In this document: positions 11,011 through 23,300 of the stretch, in pieces
How the letters are laid out: every line of letters starts with the position of its first letter
How positions within the stretch are numbered: the first letter of the stretch is position 1
Origin: Ischnura elegans
Lineage: Eukaryota > Arthropoda > Insecta > Odonata > Coenagrionidae
DNA length: 64,000 nucleotides
Assembly (NCBI RefSeq): GCF_921293095.1
Contig: NC_060248.1
Span: 134,986,972 to 135,050,971, forward strand
Direction of reading: 5' to 3'
Made by a program: the position numbers and the translations under genes
Notes under the pieces: generated by a model
Told to the model about the DNA's origin: nothing
Databases searched by the model: none
What the model saw: the letters and a program-made list of their open reading frames with translations, nothing else

Positions 11011-11665
11011 TTGTCCATTCTACGTCCGTTTGCAAAAACTGTCAGCCTTCAATGTCATGCTCCACCATCTGCTAACAATTCTGACGTTGATTCTGAACTC
11101 AATATCCAAAAAGAGCTACATATTTTACAAATAGCCATCAACAACGGCTACCAAACTAATATTATTGATAAACTTTATTGGAAAAATTACAAAATATGGC
11201 CTTACAAATTACCACAACGCAGAGTAAGTGACAGTGCAGATAAATGGAGGAAATTCTTATACTTAGGAAATTTTTCCCTCTTAGCCACCAAATCCCTCCC
11301 AAGAAATCCTATCAGACCTGCCTATTATAATAACTCTAAGAAATTTTTCTCCAAGTCTAAGGATATCACCATAATCTGGAAAAGAGAGGTGTGCAAGTGT
11401 GATAGTTCTGCAATTTACATATATTGGGAAGACTGACCAAAAGTTCAAGGAGAGACATCTGAAAGAGCATGTTGCTGGTTTTAGACATAATAATGTCAAT
11501 TCTAACTTTACTAAACACCTGCTGGATAAAAGTCACACTTGTAGCTTCTTAGAAATTTTACATTGTGAAAGAAAAGGCCCCAGGCTAGATGCTATCGAAG
11601 AAGTGGAAATTTTAAAATCTGTGAAAACCAATTGTGAAATTGCAAATGACCGTCTGTATACTTGA
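11011..11665 (+). pseudogene. Penelope-like polymerase C-terminus with GIY-YIG endonuclease
   Basis: The first segment (11011-11436) contains a piece typical of the region after the reverse transcriptase (INNGYQTNIIDKLYWK) and runs to KREVCKCDSSA. The second (11399-11665) begins in another frame with FTYIGKTDQKFKERHLKEH, the GIY-YIG nuclease core with its basic helix, followed by KHLLDKSHTCSF. One frameshift near 11400-11430 splits the nuclease. The GIY-YIG domain of this family nicks target DNA for reverse transcription. The catalytic polymerase motifs are absent. Confidence 0.75.
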
Positions 11666-11667
11666 TA

Positions 11668-11707
11668 GGACCTGAAGATGTAACCACATCACGAAACCCA
11701 GGTCGTG
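11668..11707 (+). ncRNA. Decayed hammerhead-ribozyme-like motif, Penelope 3' end
   Basis: CTGAAGA (11672-11678), then a segment that folds poorly as stem II, then GAAA (11693-11696), a short ACC-CA-GGT helix and the cleavage-site C at 11704 followed by GTG. The layout matches the two better copies at 13801 and 13903, but stem II pairing is lost, so activity is doubtful. Confidence 0.45.
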
Positions 11708-12146
11708 CCCATATTAAAATAATAGTGAACCTTACAAAGTTTTATTTCTTTATTTTCAATTCTGTATACTTCCCGCTCTGCACTCCTCCAACACCTTCCT
11801 CTCATTTACCACATACATACCTTTGCACACTATCCGTTTCCCCTCTCCTCCCTAATCCTTCAACCGTCACCTCAGCTGATGCTCTTGAGCATGGAAAAAT
11901 ATTTAGTACTGCATGAATGTTAATGATCTAGGTACTGCAGTCCTCATGCTCTTTTTCCCTCTTTCACTGCAGCTAGGCTGCATCAGCCATACCTACCTCC
12001 CCATCCCCCCACTTTCCCTTGGCTTTTACGACCTGGGGACGACCCAACCCCTCCCCCCACTGCCTCTTGTTTGTATGTCTAGTATTTAAGATGATTCACC
12101 AATGGATAACCCAGTCTGTGTAGCAGTCCTTTCTAAAAAGGGAAAA

Positions 12147-12253
12147 GTTAATTTCCAAAGATTCCTCCCCAGAAGATAACATTAAGCATCAAAGCCATGG
12201 TCGTGTTTTAATAAAAACTCAGTGGAAAAACAGTTAAAATTTTATTCATCCAA
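12147..12253 (+). repeat. Right inverted terminal repeat of the Penelope-like element
   Basis: Inverted copy of 10865-10971. It contains AGAAGATAACATTAAGC, CATGGTCGTGTTTTAATAAA and TTTATTCATCCAA, and shows the same GGTCGTG plus AATAAA layout as the left copy. Confidence 0.65.
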
Positions 12254-13745
12254 AATGCTCAGCAAATTCCTCAAAGTGTCACAACTTTTTTAAAATATAG
12301 GTTCTCATTCTTGTGACATCCAAAGCAAGACAAGCAATCCAAAAATTTCATTTTTTCTCTATCAAAATAAATACTGTCCAAATGAATGATCCTGACTACT
12401 CTATGTCGCATGCAATGTGCAAGTTTAAAATACTCCCTCTCCACCTTCCCTAAGTACTTAAGAAGCTCGGAAGGGAAGTTGTCCACACCCATTGCTTTCC
12501 ATGCCTTCATATCCAATAACATCGTCATATTAAGTACGGATCTCTCTCTCTTTATTTCTAGAAATAAAATTCACTTTGTACACTCCACTCAGACCCTTAA
12601 TTACTGACCATTGTTTTGACATTTATGTCATAAGCATGGTACAAATTCATTAAAACCTAATTATTTAAGACACTAAATCAAGAGGGCCAGAGAGGAGTAG
12701 GGGGAAGCCACGAGAGGTGATCCCTACTTGAGCAGTTCTTGTTTGGAAGGGTGGGGAAATGGACTAATATGGAAGACAAACTCAACAAACATGGAAATTT
12801 GCGGCATCAATACAAATAGCTTAATACAATGCACCCAACTCATTCTGAATCCATTTCAAAGTCATTTGAGATGAATGTCCCTAAAATAATATATCATTCC
12901 CTAAGTTAAATTTTAACCGCCAGATTTTAATGCCCTTCATCACTGGATTTAATTTAAACGTCTAAATTCTCAAGCCCTATCAGGTGCAGAGGGAGCTATA
13001 TTTTCTAATCCTTGGGTACACGAGGAGTTAAAAGGTTTGTGAGAAAATTTTTCCTAGTTAAATTATTTTGTGACTGCTCTAGAAAATCCAATGCTTTACC
13101 TTGTGCGCACATACCTAAACAGAAGTTCCACACCATAATTATTCGTGTAGTTGCATCCAAGAAGATGCTTAGCAAACATAGACAACTGATCACCCACAGT
13201 TAAACATTCAGCAAGTTTTTACATCAAATGAAAGCTTCCACTCCCTTTACAAGGCCCATTCACCTTTACAAAGATTGCATTCCATACATATCCACTGGTC
13301 TGACTAATTTTAAAATTATCTTTCTCGTTAAATAAAATTTTTGCAACTGTCGAAGAATTGTAAAAAGATAAGACCAAAATGCTTCAACAACATGGCTTTC
13401 AGTAACCTGTATTTCAGTTTTCCCAGAAAGGATAACATTCTTGCGCCATAATAATGGTTAGTCTATAACATGACCAGAAACAACTCCTTAACCATCGGTA
13501 CACAACTGGCCAATCAGAAGGTCATGGCATTGTAGGCCAACAGCTTTTGATGAAAGTGGAGGGAAGAGTTGAATGGAATTACGACATCAGTGCATGTTAG
13601 TTTTCTGTAGATGGGTAAAATATGATTATTCTTTGAAAGAGCTACATAAATTGTTAAATTTAAATCAGTTATGGTGCAACCAACAATTTTCACCTTGAAT
13701 TGTTATAGTTAAATAAATTGAAAATCTATAATAAACTGAATTGTG
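12254..13745. other. No recognisable gene
   Basis: AT-rich. Small open frames at 12271-12607 and 13005-13203 overlap on both strands and lack splice or domain support. Confidence 0.5.
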
Positions 13746-13800
13746 ATATTGGAAGTAAGGAAACAAAACTTTGTAAGGTTCACTGTTATTTAATTATGGG

Positions 13801-13839
13801 CACGACCCAGGTTTCGTAACTTGGTTACATCGTCAGGTG
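13801..13839 (-). ncRNA. Hammerhead-ribozyme-like motif, left arm
   Basis: On the minus strand: CAC, CTGACGA, T, stem II GTAAC-CAA-GTTAC, GAAA, stem III (ACC-TG-GGT), C, GTG. The two core boxes and the short stem III agree with the minimal type I hammerheads described in Penelope-like elements. An unpaired T after CTGACGA departs from the textbook core. CAC/GTG gives three pairs of stem I. Confidence 0.6.
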
Positions 13840-13902
13840 ACTGATCTTGCATGCATCATACATTTATACACAAAGTAAATGTATGATGCATGCAAGATCA
13901 GT

Positions 13903-13941
13903 CACCTGACGATGTAACCAAGTTACGAAACCCAGGTCGTG
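13903..13941 (+). ncRNA. Hammerhead-ribozyme-like motif, right arm
   Basis: CTGACGA (13906-13912), T, stem II GTAAC/GTTAC with loop CAA, GAAA (13927-13930), stem III ACC/GGT with loop CA, predicted cleavage after C13938, then GTG pairing with CAC at 13903-13905. It differs from the left arm at the stem III loop (CA here, TG there). Confidence 0.6.
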
Positions 13942-13996
13942 CTCATAATTAAATAACAGTGAACCTTACAAAGTTTTATTTCCTTACTTCCAATAT

Positions 13997-15393
13997 GGAA
14001 AGGTTTCACGAAGTAAAGCCTGAAGTTATTAGTTATGAATTGTGATAGTTCATTGTAATCTCGATAACAAAGCTGCCCAACAGTTGAGTACTTCCAACCC
14101 ATAAGCACTGTACGTCATCGACAAAGCGACACTAATAAAAACAATTTTTAATAAAGGGTGATTTGAGTAAAAAAAATTGTTCCAAGTGATTCATAAAAAT
14201 ACCAACTAAAATTGGCCACAAACAGAATTCCAATGTGAGGCTACTCGAAAACTTGTCATTAAAAATAAAATAATTCAGATTGACACACTAACCCAAGGAG
14301 GCCTATAAATTCAACAAGGTATAACCTCCACTCCAAACGAAATTAAAAGCTGATTCAACCACTTTTGACGTAGGCACAGAGGTTTATAAATTTCTGACAT
14401 AAAAACATATCAGTTCAATATTTTGTGGGGGCTCAACATCAGCAATTAATTTGGTTGATTCCAAAGAATTCTTCAAACCCTATTTAGACTTCAAACCCAA
14501 CAACATAATTCCTTACCAAGGTATGCAATTAGTCATGCAGCTAAATTATAACAAGGTGCTGTGACAAGTGACACCACTTACTTAGTCCGATGATCAATTT
14601 TTATGAGGCAATAAACTTGAGGCAGCAGAGGAATCATACTAAGCAATACCATATGTCCAACTAAGCAATAATTAAAGAGCAACTGTTTAAAGCTGGTATT
14701 AGTCTACCCTTGAGTGAAGTAGACCATTGAAATGATACCAAAACCAGTGATCATGCCGTGACTTGAGGACTGGAGGCCACCAGCTATTATGCTTCTCATC
14801 TCCCGGGGTAGAGGGAAGTATGTATCTCTTCCTCATATGATGATATGGGAAGATGGAGACCATATAGAAATAGAGGGTAAAAGAGAGGCCACGTGTCCCC
14901 TCTCCTTAAGATCCCCCTTCCCAAAAACAAATCGTCAAATTCTTTCCTCACCCACTCCATAGCCAACTCCAACCTCCACAGGGGTTTCTCCCTCCACCCA
15001 CCCTCCATCCGTACCGTATAGACCATTTTCTTCCGCCTGCAATCCCTTCCCGGTACCCCTGCTCATTCTCACTCCTTTCCAGCCACCCTTTCCCCCACCT
15101 CTTCCTTGACTCGCTACTTCTCCATTCCTAATGACACAAGACCTCTCTCATACCCTTCTGCTCTTCTCCACCCCCTTGGACTGCTCATGTCTACTGTTCT
15201 TTCCCCAGTGTCGTTACTCTACAGTTATGACTAGAGTCCTCCTTCCACCCCCTTTGGGTTTCCCGCATCTCTTAAGTTGAATGCTTCTCACTCTCCCTCC
15301 ACTGCACGCCTGTTTCCTTCCTCACACTTGTCAAGTCTTCCCCCCATCCCTTCCTCATACATATAAATGTCATTCTCACATGTAATACAGTGC
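13997..15393. other. No gene; pyrimidine-rich block at about 14870-15350
   Basis: The first 850 bases show nothing recognisable. The C/T-rich block resembles the one next to the Penelope fragment (11760-12060), so it may be part of a related element. Long open frames in it are compositional. Confidence 0.4.
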
Positions 15394-15450
15394 CTTGTTC
15401 CAGATGATGGCTCTGTGAGCCACAATGCATCGTATGCATTACATACTTAA
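15394..15450 (+). ncRNA. Relic of a hammerhead-like motif
   Basis: CAGATGA (15401-15407), T, a perfect stem II GGCTC-TGT-GAGCC, then ACAA where GAAA is expected, then GCATCG. The spacing and extra T match the motifs at 13.8-13.9 kb, but both core boxes carry a change, so a functional ribozyme is unlikely. Confidence 0.35.
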
Positions 15451-15534
15451 GTGGAAAAGTGCAAATTCCTTTAAATCCCATTTGAAACTCCAGGCGACAA
15501 TTACTCGAGAGGGTACATTGGTCATGCGATTGAA

Positions 15535-17230
15535 TGTTAAGGATAAGGACATGGAACGTTAGATTTCTTAGGTAAGCTAGAGAACTTGAAGGTGGAAATG
15601 CAAAGAATGAACCTTGATGTATTCGAGATCAGCAAAATTAAGTGGCCTGAAGGAAAGAAAACTTGAGTTCATTATAGTTTAGAATCTTGTTCATTGAGGA
15701 GTAGAAGCTACTCGTAGGATAATGAGGAATCTCTACAAAGAAAGGGGCATGAGATGTAATGCCCTTATGATGAAGAACTGGTGATTAAAAATGAAGGCAA
15801 AAGTGAAAATTGGGTTGGGAATATCTGGAAGATTTGAATATTGGAACCATTATAAGAACAAAAGCAATAGAAAATAAAGGGGAAGTGGACACAGATGATA
15901 TGGGAGACCAAATTTTAAGATTAGAATTTGATGTGGTAGTAAGAGACTTGCGGATGAGTACAGTATCTGGAGTGGATGATATTCTAGCAGAGCCAATAAA
16001 AAATGCAGGAGAAGAGACCTTGAAGCAGCTGTACAAAATCATAAGTGAAATTGCATAGGAATTTGATGGGAGTATCATAATCCCAATTTCCAAGAGAAAG
16101 AGTGGATGGGAAGAAATTTTAGGACCATAAGCCGCAAAACACTTGCATCCAAGATATGTCTCGAAAAGACTAGAAAAAAATACCTGGATGAGGACCAATG
16201 CAGATTCAGAAAAAGCAAAGGCACAAGAGACGTAATATTAGCCCTTAGGCTGGTCATAGAAAAGAGATTGAAAAAAATCAACCCCACATTCATTGCATCT
16301 TAGGACTTGGAGAATATGTTTGCCGATGTGAACTGGAACTCAATGCTTATAATCCAGAAATAAATTGGATTTTTTCATTATGAAAGGAAAATAATCCACA
16401 GTTTACACTAAAACCAAGTAGCAGTGATAAAATCAGGACCCAACTGTGAAGAAGCAAGAATAAGGAAAGGAGTGAGACAAGGCTGTGCTTTGTCACCCGT
16501 AATTTTCAACATTTACATCAAGAAAGCCATTAATGAAATCTAAGAAAAGGCATCATGGGAGAATATCCATGGAGAAAAAATCGGCATGTCATTTCCTGAT
16601 GACATGGCTGTCACGGCAGAGTCTGAGAAGGGTTTGAAGAAGAGTCTGGTGAACATGAGTAGCTGAAAATAAACACAAAGAAAACTAAGATATTAGTATG
16701 CATTAAAAGAGAAGAAGTCAAGATAAAAATTAAAATAGGGACACAAAATCTGAAAGAGGTGAATTAATTCTGTCATTTGGGTAGCACGATGGCTAGCGAA
16801 GTGGAGAGGTAAGAGATCATTGCACACATGGGCGATGACAACACAGGAAACACCAAGGGTGTAGGGTTTTGAAATATGGTGCTACAGGAAAAATATGAGA
16901 ATCAAATGGATCAACCGAGTGAGTAATGACAAAGTCTTAAGAAGAGTAGGATAGAAACCTCGTTAAAACCTAATAAGACGATGAAACAAACCCAACTGGC
17001 CGCATCTTGAGGCATAATGGTCTGATGAAGACAAATGTTGAGGGACTGGTAGAAAGTGAGAATGGTTAGAGAAGACCTTGAAAAAATTTATTAAACAGGT
17101 TAAGAAAGATGTGAATGGGAGGAACCACATGAGTGAGAAAAGAGGGCAGGCTGACAGGAGAATGGTGGAGAAGAGTGGAGAGTGGCATGAAACCAATCTC
17201 AGGATTAAGATTTGATGCTCTCCCAGCAAA
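15535..17230 (+). mobile_element. Degenerate LINE (endonuclease plus reverse transcriptase)
   Basis: At 15540-15660 broken frames give an endonuclease-type start (RTWNVRF, then EISKIKWP). At 15810-16300 come segments of the region before and at the start of the reverse transcriptase (DILAEPIKNAGEETLKQLY). Near 16460-16530 is RKGVRQGCALSPVIFNIY, and near 16590 the catalytic motif reads FPDD rather than FADD. The tail near 16880-16960 includes MRIKWINRVSNDKVLRRVG. Stops and frameshifts occur throughout. The copy keeps the full order of a non-LTR element but is inactive. Confidence 0.7.
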
Positions 17231-18766
17231 TTATGTGGGTAAACTTCCCTCCAGAGTACCACTGAATTAAATTTTGCCATTTTAGCCAACGGTTTGAGCT
17301 CCAGCTCGAGGCTTGATGTCTTGGCTAAAATGAAAAATTTAACCCAGAGGTAATCCCGCAAAAATTTGACCCAAAATCTCAGGATTGTTGACAAGTGATG
17401 ACGATGGTGAGCACCTTCAGTGCATCATGTATTTTATATATTTTCTATTTTCACTGTAATTTGGACTGAAAACTTTCTCATCAAAGGGAGTTTTAATTTT
17501 CATCCAGATGACAAAAAAATCACCATTTCTAAGAGAATGAAAATGGTTTTCTCACGTCAAAACATTTTTTGCCAAGAAAAGGTATATGGCTCCAGGTGCT
17601 CTCATTTACCATGATGGTTAAAACAGAAAAGGCAATGGCAGTTTCCACAAATATTGATGATGATACATTGAAAAGAAACCAGTTGATTCAATAATAGCAT
17701 GGTTACCTATTTTTTTAATTGCCTAAATCAAAAGATTATTACTCCTGGAGTACGTATCTCACGCTTTTACATTTTTAAATGAAGAATGCATTTTTCGCAG
17801 TTAAATTTTTTATTTGAAAAATTTCAAGTGCGTGAAAATGCGATGGTTAAGTATGAATGCTGGGAAAAGCCCGTTTGATGTCATTCTGGTTCCAGCTGCC
17901 GCTGTGTGAGGCCTCCTTGGTGCGAGGCTATAAGCACCTCTACGATGCAGGCTTCTAGCAGGTAGCAGAGTACCCTGCTACCAGGTAGCGGTGGCTTAAA
18001 TAAGGATTATTAATACCCTATCAAACGAAGGAAACTTTCCAAGCATGGGCAATTTTAATATGTGATTATGCATTAAGAAATGTTTCCCTGATCTCTGTGC
18101 TTCATGCATGCATTGGTAATCTTAGATGATGTAAAACTCCTGACAACTCGTATAGCATCTAGGTCCCTGTGACATCACCTGGAGTGGCATCGCATGGGAG
18201 CCAATCTGGCCTTTTTCAAATGAGGTTAAAATTGACCATTAACATTTGTCTAAATTGGGATTTCTAAAACCAAATAACTTGTATATTATCAATACACTAA
18301 TGGTGGGTAACGAATCGCAATCAATGCCTTTCATTATCTTTGATGAAGGAAACTACCCTATAGTGGAATCTGTCATTGCCTTTCCCAATTGAACTATAAC
18401 GTGGGCGTTCAATCATAATTTGTCACTATTTTGACACAACTGAATTTATTTATCATTATCGGTTCAATAATTTAAAAAGATGTTGTCAATAGTACTCATG
18501 CACGATCTTCTAAGTTTCCAGTTATAGATGAGGTAAAATACTTTTTATAAACAGTACAAATAACGTCAATAGAATTAGTTGATCTTTTCAAGCTTTGAAT
18601 TACAAATGCAGCGTAAAACCTAAAGGTGGATAATTACCAATTAAAAATTACAACAAAGAGATTAACCAAGTTCAACAAAAGCTTACAGCATTAAGTTCCC
18701 GAGGAGAATTTTTAAACTGAAATAGAGGCAAAAATTAATAAACACTGCTCCACATATCTTGCCTTA
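17231..18766. other. No gene; possible old repeat at 17850-18200
   Basis: Between the LINE and the 3' end of gene B. The section 17860-18200 has higher GC and a repeat-like look (three GGTAGC words near 17960-17990) but has no partner in the window. The short frame at 17420-17614 is unsupported. Confidence 0.35.
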
Positions 18767-18767
18767 A

Positions 18768-18773
18768 TTTATT
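18768..18773 (-). terminator. Putative poly(A) signal of gene B
   Basis: AATAAA on the minus strand about 130 bases after the gene B stop codon. Position and motif only. Confidence 0.5.
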
Positions 18774-18901
18774 TGATTTCACAGACAGTATCACAAATTC
18801 CCATTCATTTGCCACTGTATTGAAACGCAGATTCAACACTTGCATCAACATGTAATAGGAAAACAGGCAGAAAATGGTGAGATAGCCAATATATATACGT
18901 A

Positions 18902-20328
18902 TCACTCGTGATGTCCCACAACCACCACACTTCCCGTATCGATGCACTCGGATTCATCAGTCATTGGCAACACAAACATTTCTGCTCCACCACTGGGGCA
19001 ATCGCCCTTAGCCAGGTGTTCTCCGAGTTCATCGGGAGAGACAAGGCCCACACCACACCGAGGGCAGACGAATATGCAATTGTTGTCTGCGTTGCCATTG
19101 AAACTCACTTCAACATCCATCAAGCCTTTCTCACCCACCCTGGACACATCATGGACCCATCGCACAGCCTCTGCCTTCTCCACAGACCTCCCATTCTCAT
19201 GTCTCTTGCGGTGAAACTTCAAAATCTTTGCTGTCACAAAACCCTTGCCACATTCACTGCATACAAAAGGACGCTCACCGGTGTGCAGGCGAACATGGCC
19301 CTCAAATATTAGTTTGGAGGAGAGTGTCTTGCTGCAGACGGGACACGTGTACCTGGTGGGGTCTCCTCTCGTCACACCAATGGGTTTCCTCGTGACCGAT
19401 TTCACCGGTTGGCGCTTCCTCACGGCCCCACTCTCATCCCCAGCAAAGTGCTTCTGCCGGTGCTTGTAGAAGCTCGTTGGTCCCGTGAAGCCATTCCCAC
19501 AGATCTCGCACATGTAAGGGCGTTCGCCTGTGTGTCGCCGCATATGGATGATGAGGGACGTGCGCATGACAAACGACTTGGGGCAGTTGGGGCACGCATG
19601 AGGCCTCAGCCCTGCGTGACGCATCAGGTGACCTTTGAGTCCCTCCTGCTTCGAGAAGGTCTTTCCACATTTTTCACACATGTACCTGGCATTCAGGCCT
19701 GGGGTCTTGGCCCTGTATTCAGCAGGGCCATGCGTTGGATTGGCCAGCAAGTGCACCGAGTATGCCCCCTTGTGCTGGAAGAGGCGGCCACATGTACAGT
19801 CGTACATGATTCTGCGGCTGGGATCATGAGACCTCTTGTGCCTCTTCAAGGCACCATTCGATTGAAATACCTTATTGCACAAATCACACTTGGGGCAAAA
19901 CTGCTGTCGTCGCACATCCCACTGTATGAACTTTTGCTGGCAAAACTTTATGTGATCCAAGTACCTAATCCAGTTAAATTTCTTACCACAAAGGCAACAA
20001 GGAAGATAACCCTGCGCATGAACTTCACTCAAGTGCTGCGTGAACTCTTCCTCAGATTTCATGGGAGCAACACACAGAATGCAACAGAATTGGTATGTCT
20101 TAGCCTGGCAATATTCATGATCAGTAACTGACAGCCCCTGGAGATGGTTTCTCGAACACATGACACAACCATGGCCCTCTGATTCCCTTAACAAATGTTT
20201 CCGGTACTCATCCAATCGAAAACAAGAGAAGGAACAATGGGGACACACATGCCCACGTCCGGCAGTGAAAATTTCGTGTCCAGCAGGTCCACTCCCAGGG
20301 ATTGAAGAAAGATCCTCCACCTCAACCA
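18902..20328 (-). CDS. Gene B terminal exon: zinc-finger array
   Basis: The array starts with divergent fingers near residues 473-515 (CPHC) and 526-548 (CILC...H...H), then a C2HC-like one (555-574). Fingers follow at about 593-612, 622-644 (C-x-C variant), 662-682, 690-710, 718-738, 773-793 and 801-821, and a C2HC-like one at 866-888. HTGERPY and HTGERPF linkers join adjacent fingers. An acidic tail ends in VVVVGHHE. The long antisense frames over this exon are shadows. Confidence 0.9.
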
Positions 20329-23300
20329 CTGGAGAGAATAAAAAGATCAAATCAATTAATAATCATACTACAATTAAATAAGCCTAATAAACTGAAGATT
20401 ATACCACAAGAATAATTATATACATGCTCATAGGCAGAGCTAAAAATTCTAGTCAGCTGAGTGCTCATCTTCTAAACCTATTTGAACAAAGAGATAGAAA
20501 TGCACACAAAACATTGACACTGCATTGGCACATAAATGAAATGATGATTGCTTTTCATGATGGCTCTGATTGCCTTACTACACTTTCAGCAAAATACAAA
20601 TAAAACTTTCTTTAAGATTGAAATTATTTTACCCTAGATATGTTGAATTATAATCTCAAATGTAATGGCAATATGAAATTGAATGTCCCCCACCAAAACG
20701 ATTATATTATCACGTTGTTCTTTTTCTCCTTGTTTTGATGCACGCATATTATTCTGGTGTGTGTGCTTTCATGTTAATGGCAGAATAAAGCTTCTTGAGA
20801 GTAAGTGTCCGTTTATCGGTTTACAATGGCCTAATCCAACCACTACGTGACTCCTGCTACAACAATATATGTACATGCTAATTAGACAAATGACCACAAA
20901 ACTAGTTCTGCTATTTGAGTGAAAAATTAAGAACTCAAATGGGAACAAAAAAAATTGAAAAACATGTAGTCCACTCAAATGAACTTTTTGCAGGAATTTT
21001 CAGATGACTATGCATACTCTAATTTCATAGGGTTAAAGCATAAGAGAAGGGTTTTTCTCCTTCCTGACTTTTTTTGCACATTGTTGGAATAGACAATAAA
21101 ATTATTCACGTCTTTAGGTAATGCCAAAGTGTTCCTAGAATAAATGTGAACATTCCAATCCGAGAGATAATGACCAAAAAGGACGAGGAAACTTTGTGGT
21201 GTACACATTCTCGTGAAAAATGCCTCGTGAGATGAATTACTATCACCTTAGGAATATAGTAAATATTCTCGGATAATTAAATTTATTCATGAATAATTTT
21301 ACCAAGCAAGTTCAAAACCTGACAAACCTTGTCTGAGAGTTCTGTATCTACAGTCATTTGTATAAATTACAAGAAATCTTTGTGGTTTATGCAGCTGAGC
21401 TTCAAATAAGACAAGCTTGTTTTGTTTGACATGATTTCTCATTGAACTGTGTGCAACTATATATACATCAATTGCATTTCTAACATTATACATTATGTTA
21501 CAAAAGAAAACCACATCAACAGCACCACAAGTATTGTACACGCATGAGCAATTTGTTGATTGATGACTCATTGACGAGTGGTCTGGTAAATGCCTTGGAT
21601 TGCTAGCATTACAATTTCATTGCCTGTGTAGTCTACTTTCAGTCCATTAAGTCAACAGCAATAGAATCAAGATGAACAAATTCAGCATATGCGTAATTTT
21701 GGTTTCAAATTAAAGGTTGCAGAATATTCAAGTAACACAGTACAGGAGTGCTACAAAGCATTTTTGAAAATCACCTACTAAATGCAAAATGGATACAATT
21801 AAAATGGTAATTTTTTTACATGCATAGATGAGTAAGTTAAAGTTATTAATGTATGCAAAATATCAATTCGTAATTCTAAATATTCTTGTTGCTAGAGACC
21901 TTCAAAGATCACGAAAATTACTACATACATTCTTTCCTACCACAAGAACAACCTATGAAGTAAGAATGCGAGTAAGCAGATTCGCTCCGTGGCAATAACA
22001 AACAGCTACGACAATACTGATCCATAACTTGAAGGGTAAGTCAACAACAGTTGTGAATAGTTCTAAAGATTTTACGGTGTATGTATTGCGCAATGGCTGA
22101 CTTCAACTTCGTAAAGGTGCATTCTAAGAACATTCTGAAGGTAGATTACCTGATTCATGGTCACTTATTTGTTCTGCGGCAATGAATATTTCTCGGCACA
22201 GAGTTGAGAAGCCTCGAAATTGAAATGTAACATAAATTAAAACATCACTTTTGTTCACTGTTAATCTAGAGCTTGGTTTGCATCTCATGTAACTACTGTC
22301 ATTTACCCACCACTTTTAATGTGTACTGGGTGCAATTTTGGAATATGTGAAGTTAACGTTTTGTAAAAATACAATGGAACATATTTGACAGTGATTAACT
22401 CAGCACTCCTAAGGTCTGGAAGGGAGACATATGGTGATTCAGTAGTTGGATACGTTGAACTGAAGATAACTTTGAGCATTTAAAATGCTGGAGTTAAGGT
22501 GACACCAGAATTTATAGTGAGAACAATAATCTAAAATTGTGGAAATGACTGTGGATGAGGAGGATGAAAAAGTATTAAGCCCCATTTGTCAAGGCTGTGC
22601 TGCATCTTCCAGTATGCATACATTCTTTAAAATTATTTAGAATAAATCTTTCACATGACTGATGATGAAATTAACATGTATTCCTACGAAACAAATAAAT
22701 TGTAATAAAAAGAAAGTACTGAGAAATACATAGGTTTTTCTAAAACTGGCACCACATAGACGTATTGTTTACTGGACTCTGATGTCACGCTCAACACTCA
22801 TGGGGATGGGGTTTTTTGGAGTGCAAGATTGCTACACAATTTTCAAAGTGGAAATTTATGGATATCAGTAGAATAGTGCAGGTGAGGAGAGCTTTCTACA
22901 TCAACAAGAATCTTCTTACAGTTGAGAACACAAGGATAGAAGTAAGGAAACAATTCATCAGGTGCAACATATGGATCACGTTTCTCTATGGAAGCAAGGC
23001 TTGGATGTTGACAGCAGCTGAGAAGTCAAGAGTGGAAGCATTCGAAATGTGGTGCAACCAAAGAATGATGAAGATAAAATGGATTGACTGTATAAGCAAC
23101 GAGGAAGTGCTAAGAAGAGTGGGAGAAAAGAGAAATCTTCTAGAAACCATATGGAGAAGACAGGACAACTTAGTGGACCACATTATGAGGCATAGTGGCA
23201 CGATAAAAAGAATCGTAGAAAGACGTGTGGTGAAGGGAGGAAGGGCAAGGGACGGCCCCGAATGAGTTACGTAGTACAGGTTATGAAGGATGTAAAAGAG

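Larger units (their letters stand above)
10865..12253 (+). mobile_element. Penelope-like retroelement fragment with inverted terminal repeats
   Basis: The left end (10865-10971) and right end (12147-12253) are inverted copies of one sequence of about 107 bp, sharing TTGGATGAATAAAATT and AACACGACCAT. Between them lies the end of a Penelope-like polymerase with a GIY-YIG domain, then a 3' tail with polyadenylation-like and hammerhead-like sequence, then pyrimidine-rich DNA. Inverted terminal copies are a known arrangement of Penelope elements. Most of the reverse transcriptase is missing, so the element is dead. Confidence 0.75.
13746..13996. repeat. 250-bp palindrome made of two inverted Penelope-type termini
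   Basis: The arms 13746-13866 and 13876-13996 are nearly perfect reverse complements around a centre at 13871. Each arm reads outward through the hammerhead-like core, ATAATTAAATAACAGTGAAC, CTTACAAAGTTTT and CCTTACTTCCAATAT. The same tail follows the GIY-YIG frame at 11705-11760, so both arms come from one Penelope family. Confidence 0.85.

Noticed and set aside
19409-20131. 240-codon plus-strand frame
   Set aside because: Antisense shadow of the gene B zinc-finger exon; splice sites and motifs support the minus strand.
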